From Roseicyclus sp. (GTDB taxonomy: Bacteria > Pseudomonadota > Alphaproteobacteria > Rhodobacterales > Rhodobacteraceae): 64,000 bases of DNA. The stretch is from assembly GCA_018401965.1 (NCBI GenBank), contig JAGYJU010000009.1, forward strand, positions 248,001-312,000. The letters run 5' to 3'. The position numbers and the translations under genes are program-made. Of this stretch, positions 18,422 through 27,849 are shown one piece after another. Within the stretch, counting starts at the first letter, position 1, and every line of letters begins with the position of its first letter. The notes beneath the pieces are model-generated. The model worked only from the letters and a program-made list of their open reading frames with translations, did no database searches and was not told the origin of the DNA.

Positions 18422-19680
18422 CCGTTCACCTTCATACGCTGGCCAACGGGCTGCGCATCGTGACCGAACATATGCCGGGGCTGCAATCGGCGGCGCTGGG
18501 TGTCTGGGTCTCTGCCGGGGGGCGCCACGAGACAGCCGATCAGAACGGCGTGGCGCATTTCCTCGAACACATGGCCTTCAAGGGCACCAAGCGGCGCAGC
18601 GCGTTGCAGATCGCGGAAGAAATCGAGGATGTCGGCGGCTATATCAACGCCTATACCTCGCGCGAGGTCACGGCCTATTACGCCCGCGTTCTCAAGGATG
18701 ACGTGCCGCTGGCCTTGGACATGATCGCCGATATCGTGTTGAACCCGGTGTTCGACCCGCGCGAGATCGAGGTGGAACGCGGTGTCATCCTGCAGGAAAT
18801 CGGACAGGCCGCCGATACGCCCGACGACATCATCTTTGACTGGCTGCAAGAAGCGGCCTATCCCGGCCAACCGCTCGGGCGCACCATCCTTGGCCCGGTT
18901 GACCGGGTGCGCGCCTTTGACCGGGCCGATTTCGACCGGTTCATGGGCCAGCATTACGGCCCCGGCCAGTTGATCCTGTCGGCGGCGGGGGCTGTCGATC
19001 ACGACCAGATCGTGCGGCTTGCCGAAGAGGCCTTTGGCCACCTGCCGCCCTCGCAGGCGATGGTGCCCGATGTGGCCCGGTTCGCGGGGGGCGAACGGCG
19101 CGAAATCAAGACGCTGGAACAGGCGCATTTCACCCTTGCCCTGGAAGCGCCCGGTTATCGGTCCGATGACATCTACACCGCGCAGATCTATGCCAGCGCG
19201 CTGGGCGGCGGCATGTCTTCGCGGCTGTTCCAAGAAATTCGCGAAAAGCGGGGCCTGTGCTATACGATCTATGCCCAGGTCGGGAGCTATGACGACACCG
19301 GCATGTTGACGATCTACGCCGGCACCTCGGCCGAGGATTTGCCCGATCTCGTCGGCATCACGCTGGATGAATTGAAGCGCTCCGCCGATGACATGACCGA
19401 GGCGGAACTGGCGCGGGCGCGGGTGCAGATGAAAGCCGGCCTGTTGATGGGGTTGGAAAGCCCCTCGTCGCGTGCCGAGCGGCTGGCTCGGCTTGTCGCG
19501 GTCTGGAGCCGGGTGCCGCCGCTCGAGGAAACCGTGGCCCATATCGACGGCGTCACGCTGGCGGGCTTGCGCGATCATGCGCGCACGCTGGTCGGGTCGT
19601 CGCGCGCGGCCATGGCCCTTTATGGTCCGGTCGCCAAGGCGCCCGATCTGGCACAGGTCGCGGGGCGTCTGGCCGCGTGA
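18418..19680 (+). CDS. M16 family zinc peptidase (processing-peptidase-like)
   Basis: A 420-residue protein with the inverted zinc motif HFLEH at residues 47-51 and the third ligand E127, about 76 residues on, as in mitochondrial processing peptidase beta and bacterial PqqL-like enzymes. The C-terminal half contains GGGMSSRLFQEIREKRGLCY, the conserved substrate-clamp motif. It starts at GTG, overlapping the thrC stop (GTGA). No signal peptide is evident, so it is probably cytoplasmic or peripheral. The substrate is unknown; it is likely degradation of peptides. Confidence 0.93.
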   Translation: MTVHLHTLANGLRIVTEHMPGLQSAALGVWVSAGGRHETADQNGVAHFLEHMAFKGTKRRSALQIAEEIEDVGGYINAYTSREVTAYYARVLKDDVPLALDMIADIVLNPVFDPREIEVERGVILQEIGQAADTPDDIIFDWLQEAAYPGQPLGRTILGPVDRVRAFDRADFDRFMGQHYGPGQLILSAAGAVDHDQIVRLAEEAFGHLPPSQAMVPDVARFAGGERREIKTLEQAHFTLALEAPGYRSDDIYTAQIYASALGGGMSSRLFQEIREKRGLCYTIYAQVGSYDDTGMLTIYAGTSAEDLPDLVGITLDELKRSADDMTEAELARARVQMKAGLLMGLESPSSRAERLARLVAVWSRVPPLEETVAHIDGVTLAGLRDHARTLVGSSRAAMALYGPVAKAPDLAQVAGRLAA

Positions 19681-20264
19681 TGCTGACGCGAAAACGGCAT
19701 CTTCGGCTGGACACCGAGCGTCTGACGCTCCGCTTGCCCCGCCATGCCGATTACCGCCCCTGGGCGGCGCTGCGCGAAACCTCGCGCGATTTCCTCGCGC
19801 CCTGGGAACCGACCTGGGCCACCGATCACCTGGGCCGCAAAAGCTTTACCGGCCGCGTCTACTGGGCGCAGCGCGCGCTGACCCAGGGCACGGCCATGCC
19901 GCTGTTCATCTTTCGGCGGGTGGATGACACGCTTTTGGGGGCCATCACGCTGGACAATATCCGGCGTGGCCCGGCGCAATCGGCAACGCTCGGCTATTGG
20001 ATCGGCGCCCCCCATGCCCGCCAGGGCTACATGCGCGAGGCGATCGAGGCGGTGGTGCACCACGCCTTTCGCCAGCTGGATCTGAGCCGGGTCGAAGCCG
20101 CCTGCCTGCCGGAAAACGCCGCCTCGCGCGGGGTGCTGGAAAAGGCTGGGTTCAAATACGAAGGTGTCGCGCAAAGCTATCTGCAAATCAGCGGGCGCTG
20201 GCGCAACCACGTCCTATATGCCCATCTGCGCCATGACCGGCGCGGGCGCACCGACATCGGCTAG
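19680..20264 (+). CDS. GNAT acetyltransferase (RimJ-like)
   Basis: A 194-residue acetyl-CoA-dependent transferase. It matches the RimJ/RimL branch: LDTERLTLRLPRHADYRPWAAL in its N-terminal part, the acetyl-CoA loop around YWIGAPHARQGYMREA, and NAASRGVLEKAGFKYEG. Such enzymes acetylate protein N-termini or small molecules; the target is not predictable. Its ATG overlaps the M16 stop codon (TGATG); a GTG three bases earlier is also possible. This gene pair (M16 then RimJ-like) is a common neighbour set in the order. Confidence 0.9.
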   Translation: MLTRKRHLRLDTERLTLRLPRHADYRPWAALRETSRDFLAPWEPTWATDHLGRKSFTGRVYWAQRALTQGTAMPLFIFRRVDDTLLGAITLDNIRRGPAQSATLGYWIGAPHARQGYMREAIEAVVHHAFRQLDLSRVEAACLPENAASRGVLEKAGFKYEGVAQSYLQISGRWRNHVLYAHLRHDRRGRTDIG

Positions 20265-20292
20265 GGCAAACGCCCGCAGGCCGACAGGAACA

Positions 20293-21696
20293 ATGACCAT
20301 GACCGATATCGCAACAGACCTTGCCGCCATCCTGCCAGCCGCCGCGCTGCGCGAGGCAAGCCCTGCCTACCTGGAAGAACCACGCGGGCGCTGGCAGGGC
20401 CAGGCCGCCGCCGTCGTCGCCCCCGCAACCACGGCAGAGGTCGCGGCGGTCTTGCGCCTGTGCAACGACCACGGCGCGCCGGTGATCCCCTATGGTGGCG
20501 GCACGGGCCTTGTGGGCGGGCAATTGACCGAGGATGGGACCCCGCCGGTGATCTTGTCGCTGGAACGCATGCGCGCGGTCCGCGCCCTTGACGCCGAGGC
20601 GGGCACGATGACGGTGGAGGCGGGGGCGATCCTGTCCGATATCCACGCCCGGGCCGAGGCAGAGGGTTGGATCTTTCCGCTGACATTGGCCAGCCAGGGA
20701 TCGGCGCGGCTGGGTGGCTTGCTGGCCACCAACGCGGGCGGGGTCAACGTGATCCGTTACGGCAACGCGCGCGACATGGTGCTGGGGATCGAGGCGGTGC
20801 TGGCCGATGGCACGGTGATCAACACGCTGTCGCCGCTTCGGAAAAACAACACCGGCTACGACATCCGCCACCTGTTGATCGGGTCCGAGGGCACCTTGGG
20901 CGTGATCACCGCCGCCTCGCTCCGGCTGTTCCCGAAACCCGCCGCCATGGGGGCCGCGATGATGGTCGTGCCCTCGCCCGAGGCGGCGCTGGGGCTGTTG
21001 AAACTGGCGCAGGCCCAGGTCGGATCGGCGCTTTCGGCTTTTGAATTGATCGGCCGCGAGGGGTTGTTGTTCCTCGACGAGGTGGGCCCGGACACGCGGC
21101 AGCCTTTCGACCCGCGCCCCGACTGGATCTGCCTGGTCGACCTGGGCATGGGGGCAGAGGCCAGCCCCGAGGCGGCGCTCGAGACACTGTTCGCCGATGC
21201 CTTCGACGCCGGGTTGGTCAGCGACGGCGTGATCGCCCAGTCCGAGGCACAGCGGGCCGAGTTCTGGGCGCTGCGCGAAAACATCCCGGCGGCGAACCGC
21301 CGGATCGGTGCGGTATCGTCGCATGACATTTCCGTCCCCGTCGCCCTTGTGCCCCGCTTCATTGCAGAGGCCCCGGGGCGCTTGGCCGAAATCGCCGGTT
21401 TCCGGCTGAATTGCTTTGGCCACATGGGCGACGGCAACCTGCATTACAACGTCTTTCCCATGCCCGGCAAAACCCGCGCCGATCATGAAAACCAGCGCAG
21501 CGCGATCAAGCGCGCGGTGCATGACCTGGTGCATGAGCTGGGCGGGTCCGTGTCGGCGGAACACGGGGTGGGGCGCTTCAAGGTCGATGATCTCGAACGC
21601 TACGGCGATCCGGGCAAGCTGGTGGCGATGCGCGCGATCAAGGCAGCCCTCGATCCCAAGGGCATTCTCAACCCCGGCGCGGTGCTGCGGCGATGA
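20293..21696 (+). CDS. FAD-linked 2-hydroxyacid dehydrogenase (D-2-hydroxyglutarate/D-lactate type)
   Basis: A 467-residue protein with the PCMH FAD-binding domain (VIPYGGGTGLVGG, ASQGSARLGGLLATNAGG, GSEGTLGVIT) and the FAD-oxidase C-terminal domain (HMGDGNLHYNVF, SAEHGVGRFK, LDPKGILNPG). This is the D-2-hydroxyglutarate dehydrogenase or D-lactate dehydrogenase family, which feeds electrons to quinones or ETF. It lacks the iron-sulfur partner seen in glycolate oxidase. The substrate cannot be fixed by eye; D-2-hydroxyglutarate is the best guess. AGGAA precedes the ATG at 20293. It stands after the GNAT gene by 28 bases. Confidence 0.88.
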   Translation: MTMTDIATDLAAILPAAALREASPAYLEEPRGRWQGQAAAVVAPATTAEVAAVLRLCNDHGAPVIPYGGGTGLVGGQLTEDGTPPVILSLERMRAVRALDAEAGTMTVEAGAILSDIHARAEAEGWIFPLTLASQGSARLGGLLATNAGGVNVIRYGNARDMVLGIEAVLADGTVINTLSPLRKNNTGYDIRHLLIGSEGTLGVITAASLRLFPKPAAMGAAMMVVPSPEAALGLLKLAQAQVGSALSAFELIGREGLLFLDEVGPDTRQPFDPRPDWICLVDLGMGAEASPEAALETLFADAFDAGLVSDGVIAQSEAQRAEFWALRENIPAANRRIGAVSSHDISVPVALVPRFIAEAPGRLAEIAGFRLNCFGHMGDGNLHYNVFPMPGKTRADHENQRSAIKRAVHDLVHELGGSVSAEHGVGRFKVDDLERYGDPGKLVAMRAIKAALDPKGILNPGAVLRR

Positions 21697-21828
21697 CATC
21701 GTCGCGTGTCGCGGCCTTGCGGCCACGACCCGGCGGCGCGCCCTGTCGGGCCCCTCTGGGGCCTCTCCCGGACGCGCTGGGGGCATGTCGTGACGACATT
21801 GGGTTGCGGGGCGGCCCGGGGCCATGGC

Positions 21829-21872
21829 CCTGCCCGAGGCCTCCGGCGGGGATATTTTTGAAACGAAGAAGC
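21829..21872 (+). repeat. Intergenic repeat family copy
   Basis: CCTGCCCGAGGCCTCCGGCG followed by GGGATATTTTTGAAACGAAG, the tail of the family, without the GCTCTGC-type hairpin. It faces the inverted copy at 21998-22050 about 125 bases away. Confidence 0.6.
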
Positions 21873-21997
21873 GATGCAAGATCGACCCCGACCGCGCCAG
21901 GGGCGGCCGGGGCTTCTCCGTTTGCGGTCATCGGCGTCCCCGCCTGTACCGCGATGCCCAACCTGGCCGCAAAAGGTTAGGAAAGCCTCAAGAGCCG

Positions 21998-22050
21998 TCT
22001 TCGTTTCCCAAATATCCCGGGGGGGGCGAAGGACGGGGGCAGAGCCCCCA
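21998..22050 (-). repeat. Intergenic repeat family copy with hairpin
   Basis: Read on the minus strand: hairpin GGGGGC-TCT-GCCCCC (plus-strand 22035-22049), a C-rich linker, then GGGATATTTGGGAAACGAAG. The hairpin sits 15 bases after the family-frame stop of metG at 22065 and could terminate metG. Confidence 0.65.
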
Positions 22051-22064
22051 GCCAACGCCCGACA

Positions 22065-23787
22065 TCAGCCCCGGACGCCTGCGAACCGGGCCGCCCAGTC
22101 TTCGCGGTCTTCATCGGCGATCTTGGCAAAGAGCACCTCGGGCACGTCAAAGCCATGGCCGGGGGGCAATGCCTGCAACGCCGTCCTGTGCGCTGGTGGG
22201 CCAGGACAGATCCGCCCCCATGGCCCCCGCCATGGTCGCGGCGGCATCGGGGATGAAGGGGGCCGACAGGGCCGCGTAGAAGGGGATCAGGTTCAGCGCA
22301 AAGCGCGTGATGGCCGCCGCGCGGTCGGGGTCGTCCTTGAACACGGTCCAGGGGCCGGCCGATTGCAGGTATTCATTGCCCGCGACCCAGATCGCGCGGA
22401 GTTCCGCCGCGGCCTTGCGGATCTCGATCGCCTCCATATGCGCCTGGTAGCGGTCGAGCCGGGCCTGCAGATCGGCGATCAGCGCTGTTTCCTGCGGGCC
22501 ATACGCGCCCGCGCCGGGCACCGCTTCGCCGAACTTGGCGCGGCAGAATTTCGTGATCCGGCTGACGAAATTGCCCAGCACATCGGCCAGATCCTTGTTC
22601 ACATCTTGCTGGAACGCCTCCCAGGTGAATTCGCTGTCGGAGGTTTCGGGCGCATGCGACAAAAGCCACCAGCGCCAGTAATCGGCAGGCAGGATCGACA
22701 GCGCCTGGTCCATGAAGACGCCGCGCCCCTGGCTGGTGGAAAACTGGCCACCGTCATAATTCAGGTAGTTGAAGGATTTGATGTAATCCACCAGCTTCCA
22801 CGGCTCGCCCGAGCCAAGGATCGTGGCCGGGAAAGACAGGGTGTGGAAGGGCACGTTATCCTTGCCCATGAATTGCACGTAGCGCACGTCATCCGCGCCC
22901 TTGTCGCGGCGCCACCAGCGTTCCCAACCTTGTTCCGATCCGGGGCCATTCCCGGCATCGACCCATTCGGCGGCGCAGGCGATGTATTCGATGGGCGCGT
23001 CGAACCAGACGTAGAAGACCTTGCCCTCCATCCCCGGCCAAGGCTGATCGCCCTTTTTCACGGGAATGCCCCAATCCAGATCGCGGGTGATGCCGCGATC
23101 TTGCAGGCCGTCGCCGTCATCCAGCCATTTGCGCGCGATCGATGTGGTCAGGATCGGCCAGTCGGTTTTACTGTCGATCCAGGCCCGCAAATCGTCGCGC
23201 AGTGCCGATTGGCGCAGGTAGAGGTGCTTGGTGTCGCGCACTTCCAGGTCGGTCGACCCCGAAATCGCGCTGCGCGGGTTGATCAGGTCGGTCGGGTCCA
23301 GCTGCTTGGTGCAGTTTTCGCATTGATCGCCGCGGGCCTTGTCATAGCCACAGTTGGGGCAGGTGCCCTCGATGTAGCGGTCGGGCAGGAATCGGCCATC
23401 GGCAATGGAATAGACCTGTTTTTCGCTCACTTCCTCGATCAGCCCGGCCTCGGCCAGGCGGCCCGCGAAATGCTGGGTCAGGCGGTGGTTCTGCGGGCTG
23501 GAGGACCGGCCGAAATGGTCAAAGGACAGCCGAAAGCCTTGGGCGATGTCGTTTTGCACCGCCCACATTTCGGCGCAATATTCCGCCACCGGCTTGCCCG
23601 CCTTGGCGGCGGCCAGTTCGGCGGGCGTGCCATGTTCATCGGTGGCGCATAAAAACAGCACCTCGTTGCCGCGCGCACGGTTGTAGCGGGCGAACAGATC
23701 GGCGGGCAGCTGGCTGCCGATGAGGTTGCCCAAATGCTTGATCCCGTTGATATATGGGATCGCCGAGGTGATCAGAATGCGTGCCAT
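22065..23787 (-). CDS. metG: Methionyl-tRNA synthetase with a frame change near the 3' end
   Basis: A class I synthetase charging initiator and elongator tRNA-Met. Visible: the HIGH-type site ([14 protein letters not shown]), the zinc knuckle CPNC...CENC, the KMSKS-equivalent [10 protein letters not shown] (a variant common in this group), and the helical anticodon domain. The continuous frame from 23787 stops at 22147 after an atypical ending ([13 protein letters not shown], 546 residues). In the alternative frame the expected family tail continues: [20 protein letters not shown] and on to the stop at 22065. The switch, near 22180-22190, equals one extra base. The enzyme is essential, so either about 37 tail residues are dispensable or the sequence contains an error. 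Confidence 0.9.
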
Positions 23788-23854
23788 CTTGGCCTCCGGG
23801 ATGCGGTTTGGCCCGGTTTAGCGCCGCGCGGTGCCAGAGGCCAGAGGGCAGGCG

Positions 23855-24601
23855 CTATTGCGCGGTGTAGCCGCCATCGACCAGGTGATAGGACCCGGTG
23901 ATGAAACTGGCCTGGTCCGACAAGAGATAGCACACCAGCGACGACACTTCCTGCGGGGTGCCCATGCGCTTGAGCGCGTGCAATCCTTCCAGGGCCTTGA
24001 GCGTGTCGGCATCCAGCGCGGCCTCGACCAGCGGGGTGTGGATGAACCCCGGCCCCACCGCGTTGACGCGGATGCCATCGCTGGCATGATCCAGCGCCGC
24101 CGCCTTGGTCAGGCCCAAAAGTGCATGCTTTGCCGCCACATAGGCCCCGGCGCCGGCAAAGCCCACCTGGCCGAGGATGGATGACATGTTGACGATCGAT
24201 CCACCGCCTGCCGCTTTCATCGCCGGGATGGCATGGCGCAGGCCGTAGAAGACGCCGTTCAGGTTCACGTCGATCACCTTGTGCCAACCGTCCAGCGGGT
24301 AATTGCCCACCGGTTCCAGCGGCCCACCGATGCCCGCATTGTTGACCAAAAGATGCAGGCCCCCGGTTTCGGCCAGGGCGAAATCGACCATCGCCGCGAC
24401 CTGGTCGGGCTGTGCGACATCGACGGCAAAGGCCAGCGCGCCATGGCCGATGTCGCTTGCGGCGGCCTGTGCCTTGGCAAGGTCGAGATCGGCCAACACC
24501 ACGAGCGCGCCGCTCTGGGCAAGGTCGCGCGCGATGGCCAGCCCGATGCCCGAGGCGGCGCCGGTGACGATGGCGGTTTTGGTGTCGAAACGAATATCCA
24601 T
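23855..24601 (-). CDS. SDR-family oxidoreductase (classical type)
   Basis: A 248-residue Rossmann-fold NAD(P)-dependent dehydrogenase. Cofactor motif TGAASGIGLAIA (TGxxxGxG), NNAG at the end of beta-4, catalytic Ser in NMSSILG, and the YxxxK pair in YVAAKHALLG are all present; the tail GSYHLVDGGYTAQ is typical. D at the end of the second strand (VLADLDL) suggests NAD rather than NADP. The substrate is unknown; acetoacetyl/3-hydroxyacyl or polyol-type reactions are common in this subgroup. GGGGAG precedes the ATG at 24601. It lies 67 bases upstream of metG on the same strand, with no functional link evident. Confidence 0.9.
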   Translation of the reverse strand: MDIRFDTKTAIVTGAASGIGLAIARDLAQSGALVVLADLDLAKAQAAASDIGHGALAFAVDVAQPDQVAAMVDFALAETGGLHLLVNNAGIGGPLEPVGNYPLDGWHKVIDVNLNGVFYGLRHAIPAMKAAGGGSIVNMSSILGQVGFAGAGAYVAAKHALLGLTKAAALDHASDGIRVNAVGPGFIHTPLVEAALDADTLKALEGLHALKRMGTPQEVSSLVCYLLSDQASFITGSYHLVDGGYTAQ

Positions 24602-24694
24602 GCGTATCTCCCCGTTCGGTGTGGCAAGGTCCGTGATCGGGTCAGCCTGGCATGCGGCGCGCGGGTGCGCCTTGTCCTGGGTCAAGACGGGCGG

Positions 24695-25915
24695 TCAATC
24701 CTTGCCGGTGCGGCGAAAGATGCGGCCCACGAGAAACGAGGTGCGCGGGATCCAGACGTAAGGGTTGCGCTGATCGGCCGAGGGGCGTTTGCGCATCCGC
24801 ACGACGCCAAAGATCAACAGCCCCACATGCGCCAGCGCGACAAAGACGAACAGTGCGGATGGGCCATAGGCCGCGATCAGCCCCGAGGTGACCAGCGGCG
24901 CGGCGGTGGCGCCGATGGCGTAGAAGAACATCAAGGCGGCGGACAATTCGACCCGTTGGTCATCCTCGGCCCAGTCATGGGAATGGGCGGCGGAAATCGA
25001 ATAGATCGGAAAGGTCGCAGCCCCGAACAGCAAGGCCGCGACAAAGATCGCCACGACGCCCAGCCCCGCCAAGGCCACGGTCGCCCCGCAGGCGATGATC
25101 GAGCCGATGGAAAACCACATCAGAACCCAGCGCCTGTCGTTGCGATCGGCCGCCCATCCGGCGGGCCATTGTGCCAGCGCGCCGCCCAGGACATAGGCGG
25201 CCAGGAACAGGCCGATCTGGTCGGCGCTCAGCCCCACTTGCGCGCCGTACAGCGGGCCGACCATGCGAAAGGATGCGCCCGACACGCCCGACACGACCAC
25301 CCCCGCGACGGCCAGCGGCGACAGCGCCCAGGCCAGGCCGGGGCGCAGGCGCGGGGCCGGGCCGGTTTCGGGCTGGGTCAGCCGCGTCAGGGTCAGCGGC
25401 AAAAGCGCCGCGCAGCACAAGATCGCCAAAAGGTTGTAGGAGACGTAAGAGGCCGGGGCGAGAACCCCGATCATCAACTGCGCCACCAGCGACCCGCCGG
25501 TGTCGACCATCCGGTAGGTGCCCATGGTGCGGCCGCGGTTGGCGTTGTCGGTCTTGGCCTGCAACCAGGCCTCGATCACCGTGTAGCAGCCCGCGATGCA
25601 CAGGCCCGATGCCGCGCGCATCAGCGCCCAGGCATAGGGGTTGACCACCATCATATGCGCCAAAAGGCCGATGGCGCCCGCCGCCGTGAAGGCCGCGAAG
25701 GCGCGCGAATGGCCCACCGACCCCATCAGCCGCGGGGCCCACCAGCAGCCGATGAAAAAGCCAAGGAAATGCGCCGATCCCAGCAGGCCGATCTGGCCGG
25801 TGGTGAAGCCCAGTTCGGTGCCCGACAAAACGTCAAGCGGGCCAACCCCGCCCGAGGAGAGTTGCAACAGCAGCACCGACAGGAACAGCGCGGCAAAAGA
25901 GATGATCAGGCGCAT
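24695..25915 (-). CDS. MFS transporter (YcaD/YfkF-like)
   Basis: A 406-residue, 12-helix major facilitator. The first helices (LIISFAALFLSVLLLQLSSG), the inter-helix loop with DTGGSLVAQL, and RNDRRWVLMW between helices 8 and 9 resemble the YcaD/YfkF group of putative efflux or sugar-like transporters. The C-terminus is basic (MRKRPSADQRN...). The substrate is not predictable. The ATG at 25915 was chosen because the first helix follows it directly; the frame is open to 26257 but that part overlaps imuA. It lies 93 bases upstream of the SDR on the same strand and could be in one unit with it. Confidence 0.85.
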   Translation of the reverse strand: MRLIISFAALFLSVLLLQLSSGGVGPLDVLSGTELGFTTGQIGLLGSAHFLGFFIGCWWAPRLMGSVGHSRAFAAFTAAGAIGLLAHMMVVNPYAWALMRAASGLCIAGCYTVIEAWLQAKTDNANRGRTMGTYRMVDTGGSLVAQLMIGVLAPASYVSYNLLAILCCAALLPLTLTRLTQPETGPAPRLRPGLAWALSPLAVAGVVVSGVSGASFRMVGPLYGAQVGLSADQIGLFLAAYVLGGALAQWPAGWAADRNDRRWVLMWFSIGSIIACGATVALAGLGVVAIFVAALLFGAATFPIYSISAAHSHDWAEDDQRVELSAALMFFYAIGATAAPLVTSGLIAAYGPSALFVFVALAHVGLLIFGVVRMRKRPSADQRNPYVWIPRTSFLVGRIFRRTGKD

Positions 25916-26000
25916 TGGGTTCGTCCGTTTCACCCTGCCTAGCCGCGCATCGGTCGGAATGCACGTGCATTTCCGGCAAAGCCTGGTCGGTTTTCGCGAC

Positions 26001-26696
26001 TTACGCCGGGGCAACGGTAGGGTGGGCAATCTGCCCACCTTGCCCGTCACGCTCGGCCCCGTCCGCCGCCCCTTGCCCCACAAGGTTGCCCAGGAGGCCG
26101 CCCACAAGGCGGGCCCGCCCATCGGCCCCGCGCGCCACATTCCATGTGGCCGGTCCGCCGTCGCGCGCACGCAGCCGGGCCAGCCGCCAGCCATCGCGAT
26201 CCGCCCCATGGGCGGGGTCCAGCCGCCAACGGCTTTCCACCCCGGCCGCGCCGCCATCGCCGGGCGTCACGATCAGCCCAAGCCCAAGCCCGCCCTGCGC
26301 CGTCACCCCCGCCTCTGCGGCCAGGTGCAGGCGGCGCACCGGGGTCAGGCCCGGCGGATCGGGCAGATCGGCCACGACCAGCGGCACCACGCCCGCGCGC
26401 AGGGTTTCCTCCATCGTCCAGAGCATGTCTTCGGGCCGGTCGGGTTCAACCAGGATCAGGCGGCCCGGGTCGATCTCGGCGTGCACACCGGCCATGTGCA
26501 GCCGGTCGGGGTGCCAGGCGGGCCTGATCCAGATCACCGGGCCTGTCGTTTCCGCCGCCAGCCATAGCGCCAGCCGCCGCCGCGCCGGCCCGCAGATTTC
26601 ATGCGCCCGCGCCCCCGCCAGCCGGAACCGGCCCAAAAGCGGCAGGCCGGGGCGGTCTTGGCGATGCGATTGGCGGGTCAGTTTCGTCAGCTCCAT
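26001..26696 (-). CDS. imuA: ImuA-like SOS mutagenesis accessory protein (orphan)
   Basis: A 231-residue RecA-superfamily-like protein without a clear Walker A. Landmarks of ImuA are RAHEICGPARRRLAL, VIWIRPAW, DPGRLILVEPDRPEDMLW and TPVRRLHLAAEAG. In other bacteria ImuA (SulA2-like) works with ImuB and DnaE2 in damage-induced mutagenesis, usually as one operon; here neither imuB nor full dnaE2 follows: the next gene downstream is the MFS transporter, 85 bases on. The ATG at 26696 was chosen because a LexA box lies 18-32 bases upstream; the frame is open to 26747 but that would put the box inside the gene. Expression is therefore probably SOS-controlled. Confidence 0.8.
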   Translation of the reverse strand: MELTKLTRQSHRQDRPGLPLLGRFRLAGARAHEICGPARRRLALWLAAETTGPVIWIRPAWHPDRLHMAGVHAEIDPGRLILVEPDRPEDMLWTMEETLRAGVVPLVVADLPDPPGLTPVRRLHLAAEAGVTAQGGLGLGLIVTPGDGGAAGVESRWRLDPAHGADRDGWRLARLRARDGGPATWNVARGADGRARLVGGLLGNLVGQGAADGAERDGQGGQIAHPTVAPA

Positions 26697-26713
26697 GGGG
26701 GTGGAGTATAGAT

Positions 26714-26728
26714 GTTCGCCAAATGTTC
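26714..26728 (-). promoter_or_regulatory. LexA (SOS) box, GTTC-N7-GTTC
   Basis: Plus-strand GTTC at 26714-26717, seven bases, GTTC at 26725-26728; on the minus strand this is GAAC-N7-GAAC, the alphaproteobacterial LexA box. It is 17 bases before the imuA ATG and about 70 bases from the divergent aldo/keto reductase ATG. Confidence 0.8.
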
Positions 26729-26799
26729 TCAAGTCCCGGCCTTGCACATCCCGGCCTGCGGGCTAGGGTCCGCCGCGACAGCACAAAGGAAATCACGAC

Positions 26800-27846
26800 A
26801 TGCGTCAGATCGCTCTCGGCTCGACCGACATGATGATCACCGATTACTGCCTTGGGACCATGACCTGGGGCAACCAGACCCCCGAGCTTGATGCCCACCG
26901 GCAGATGGACATGGCGCTGGATGCGGGCATCACCATCGTCGACACGGCGGAAATGTACCCGGTCAACCCGGTCAAGGCCGAAACCGTGGGCGTGACCGAG
27001 GCGATCCTGGGTCGCTGGAACGCGGCCAATCCGGGGCGGCGGGGCGATTACGTGCTGGCCAGCAAGATCACCGGCAAGAACGCCGCCTTTGTGCGGCCGG
27101 GCCAGGACATCACCGCGCAGACCTTCACCGAGGCGCTGGATGCGTCGCTGGCGCGGTTGCAGACCGATGTGATCGACATCTACCAGATGCATTGGCCCAA
27201 CCGGGGCAGCTATCATTTCCGGCAATACTGGGGCTTTGACCCGTCCAAACAGGATCGCGCCGCCACGCTTGCCAATATGATCGAGGTGCTGGGCGCCGCC
27301 GATGCGGCGATCAAGGCGGGCAAGATCCGCCATCTGGCCCTGTCCAACGACAGTGCCTGGGGCACGGCGCAATGGCTGCAGCTGGCCCAGGCGCATGGCC
27401 TGCCACGGGTGCAGACGATCCAGAACGAATATTCGCTGCTTTGCCGGCTTTATGACACCGACCTGGCCGAACTGGCGGTCAATGAACAGGTGACGTTGCT
27501 GGCCTATTCGCCCTTGGGGGCGGGGCTCTTGACCGGCAAGTACCAGGATGGCGCGTTGCCCGATGGCAGCCGGATGGCGATCAACGGCGACCTGGGCGGA
27601 CGCAAGACCGACCGGGTTTTCGACGCGGTGGCGGCCTACCTGGCCCTGGCCGACCGCCATGGTGTCGACCCGGTGCATATGGCGCTGGCCTTCACGGTGC
27701 AGCGGCCCTTCCCGGTCTCCACGATCTTCGGGGCGACGACCTCGGACCAGCTGGCGCATATCCTGTCGGGGCTGGAGGTGACCCTGTCGGACGCGTTGCT
27801 GCAAGACATCAACGCGACCTACAAGGCGCATCCCATGCCCTTCTAA
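26800..27846 (+). CDS. Aldo/keto reductase (Tas-like)
   Basis: A 348-residue TIM-barrel NADPH-dependent reductase. The catalytic tetrad is visible as D48, Y53, K89 and H131 (QMHWPNRG). MRQIALGSTDMMITDYCLGT and FDPSKQ resemble E. coli Tas. Natural substrates of this branch are uncertain; carbonyls from stress or sugar-like compounds are possible. It is divergent from imuA with about 100 bases between. A perfect DnaA box lies 3 bases after its stop. Confidence 0.92.
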   Translation: MRQIALGSTDMMITDYCLGTMTWGNQTPELDAHRQMDMALDAGITIVDTAEMYPVNPVKAETVGVTEAILGRWNAANPGRRGDYVLASKITGKNAAFVRPGQDITAQTFTEALDASLARLQTDVIDIYQMHWPNRGSYHFRQYWGFDPSKQDRAATLANMIEVLGAADAAIKAGKIRHLALSNDSAWGTAQWLQLAQAHGLPRVQTIQNEYSLLCRLYDTDLAELAVNEQVTLLAYSPLGAGLLTGKYQDGALPDGSRMAINGDLGGRKTDRVFDAVAAYLALADRHGVDPVHMALAFTVQRPFPVSTIFGATTSDQLAHILSGLEVTLSDALLQDINATYKAHPMPF

Positions 27847-27849
27847 GGC

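Larger units (their letters stand above)
21697..22064. other. Non-coding gap carrying two inverted repeat-family copies
   Basis: No convincing gene. The gap holds a 15-base palindrome ATGTCGT-G-ACGACAT (21785-21799) and two copies of the intergenic repeat in opposite orientation (21829-21872 and 21998-22050). It lies between the convergent ends of the FAD dehydrogenase and metG, so both ends need termination and the repeats may provide it. Confidence 0.6.
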
